NCBI RefSeq assembly: GCF_018221685.1
Contig: NZ_JAGJTM010000004.1
Span: forward strand, 796,622 to 860,621
Length of the DNA stretch: 64,000 nucleotides
Direction of reading: 5' to 3'
From: Bombella apis
Lineage (GTDB): Bacteria > Pseudomonadota > Alphaproteobacteria > Acetobacterales > Acetobacteraceae
Shown here one piece after another: positions 63,542 to 64,000 of the stretch; the first letter of the stretch is position 1; each line of letters opens with the position of its first letter. The translations under genes and the position numbers were made by a program. A model generated the notes under the pieces. That model was not told the DNA's origin. It saw only the letters and a program-made list of their open reading frames with translations, and did not search any database.

Positions 63542-64000
63542 TCAGGGTCTCCATCCGTAGAGGCTGACATCCTGCCCGGGAAAGACGACCCAGACCCGGT
63601 GCACACCTGTCGGAGACTGGATGATCTGTGTCTGGCTGCTGTCGACATTCCCGCCCTTTGACTGTGGCACGGTCAGCCTGGCCAGCACGGGTCCGTCCTG
63701 ACTGTCGAGACGGAACTCCATCACCCCGCCATGCTGGCTGTATGTGACGGCGGCCAGGGATGAGACGCCCTGTCCGAAGTCGATGCCATCCCAGTAGATG
63801 CCCCTGCCACAGCAGCCATGCACGGTTGCGGCCACACGCCCTCCCATGCCGTTGGGTGACCATGAGGGGGTACCGCCCCGGATGAGGTCACTGGCGGTGC
63901 CGTCCAGCGTCCAGTCCGTCCGGTTTTTCAGGGTGTTGCCCTCGACCCACGCAATGCCACTGGTCTTGAGGGACGGAATGGTGAACGTGGCCGTGTAGAC
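63542..64000 (-). CDS. C-terminal part of a second GH66 dextranase-like gene copy, runs off window
   Basis: The frame is open to the right edge and ends with a TGA at 63542. It reproduces codons for the last ~152 residues of the protein at 1684-4041 with about five base differences in 459. Immediately after the stop the two copies diverge: no nozzle gene follows here and unrelated sequence leads to tRNA-Ser. It is probably the left edge of another prophage or remnant that extends beyond the window. Confidence 0.8.
   Translation of the reverse strand, partial: VYTATFTIPSLKTSGIAWVEGNTLKNRTDWTLDGTASDLIRGGTPSWSPNGMGGRVAATVHGCCGRGIYWDGIDFGQGVSSLAAVTYSQHGGVMEFRLDSQDGPVLARLTVPQSKGGNVDSSQTQIIQSPTGVHRVWVVFPGQDVSLYGWRP

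Overview
The window looks like chromosome of an acetic acid bacterium (Acetobacteraceae, perhaps a bee- or sugar-associated genus such as Bombella or Gluconobacter; genus is inference). The hints are a Tat-exported glucose-fructose-oxidoreductase-type protein, a small secreted beta-flower-like protein, the gatCAB operon and moderately high GC. Host genes occupy only about 52.2-63.3 kb. The rest is mobile DNA.

Positions 1-31.1 kb are a podovirus-type prophage that runs off the left edge. Late genes lie on the minus strand: winged-helix regulator, TerS, TerL, portal, Bbp19-like protein, three T7-like internal core proteins (gp13, gp14 and gp16-like with a transglycosylase domain), scaffold, major capsid, Bbp16-like cement protein, tail tube A (gp11-like), a signal-peptide-bearing GH66 dextranase-like enzyme, and tail nozzle (gp12-like, cut by the window). 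An early minus-strand operon (Cro-like to SF2 helicase, VRR-NUC nuclease, prim-pol and VapE helicase) runs leftward from a divergent switch at 25.4-25.5 kb. The repressor and the recT-xis-int genes run rightward. Palindromic TTAGGA-N4-TCCTAA sites mark both control regions. Three AT-rich plus-strand genes (8.5, 15.0, 18.2 kb) sit like morons in the GC-rich late region. A 250-bp region of inverted GGGCAACA clusters beside the replication genes is a candidate origin.

Positions 31.1-52.0 kb are stacked integrative/mobilizable elements between two copies of the 3' half of a tRNA-Val(CAC)-like gene. They hold two related tyrosine recombinases (the second broken), a mobC-relaxase module with a nested mobB-like reading frame, a decayed IS5-type element, a third integrase, then an 11.5-kb island bounded by 22-bp tRNA-like direct repeats. 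That island carries a mobC-relaxase fusion lacking the relaxase N-terminus, a complete type I restriction-modification system (hsdM-hsdS-hsdR) and its own integrase. Beyond it lie a VOC gene remnant and a second decayed IS5-type element.

Positions 52.2-63.3 kb carry host genes: an SDR oxidoreductase, two VOC proteins, a secreted protein, N-formylglutamate amidohydrolase, tRNA-Val(GAC), GFOR-like oxidoreductase, ruvX/yqgF, gatCAB and tRNA-Ser(GCT). A 963-bp fragment of a second copy of the prophage head-tail genes is embedded at 54.2-55.1 kb. Another copy of the GH66 gene starts about 220 bp after tRNA-Ser and runs off the right edge, so at least one related prophage or remnant follows. No CRISPR array, rRNA, reverse transcriptase, holin or endolysin was seen in the window.
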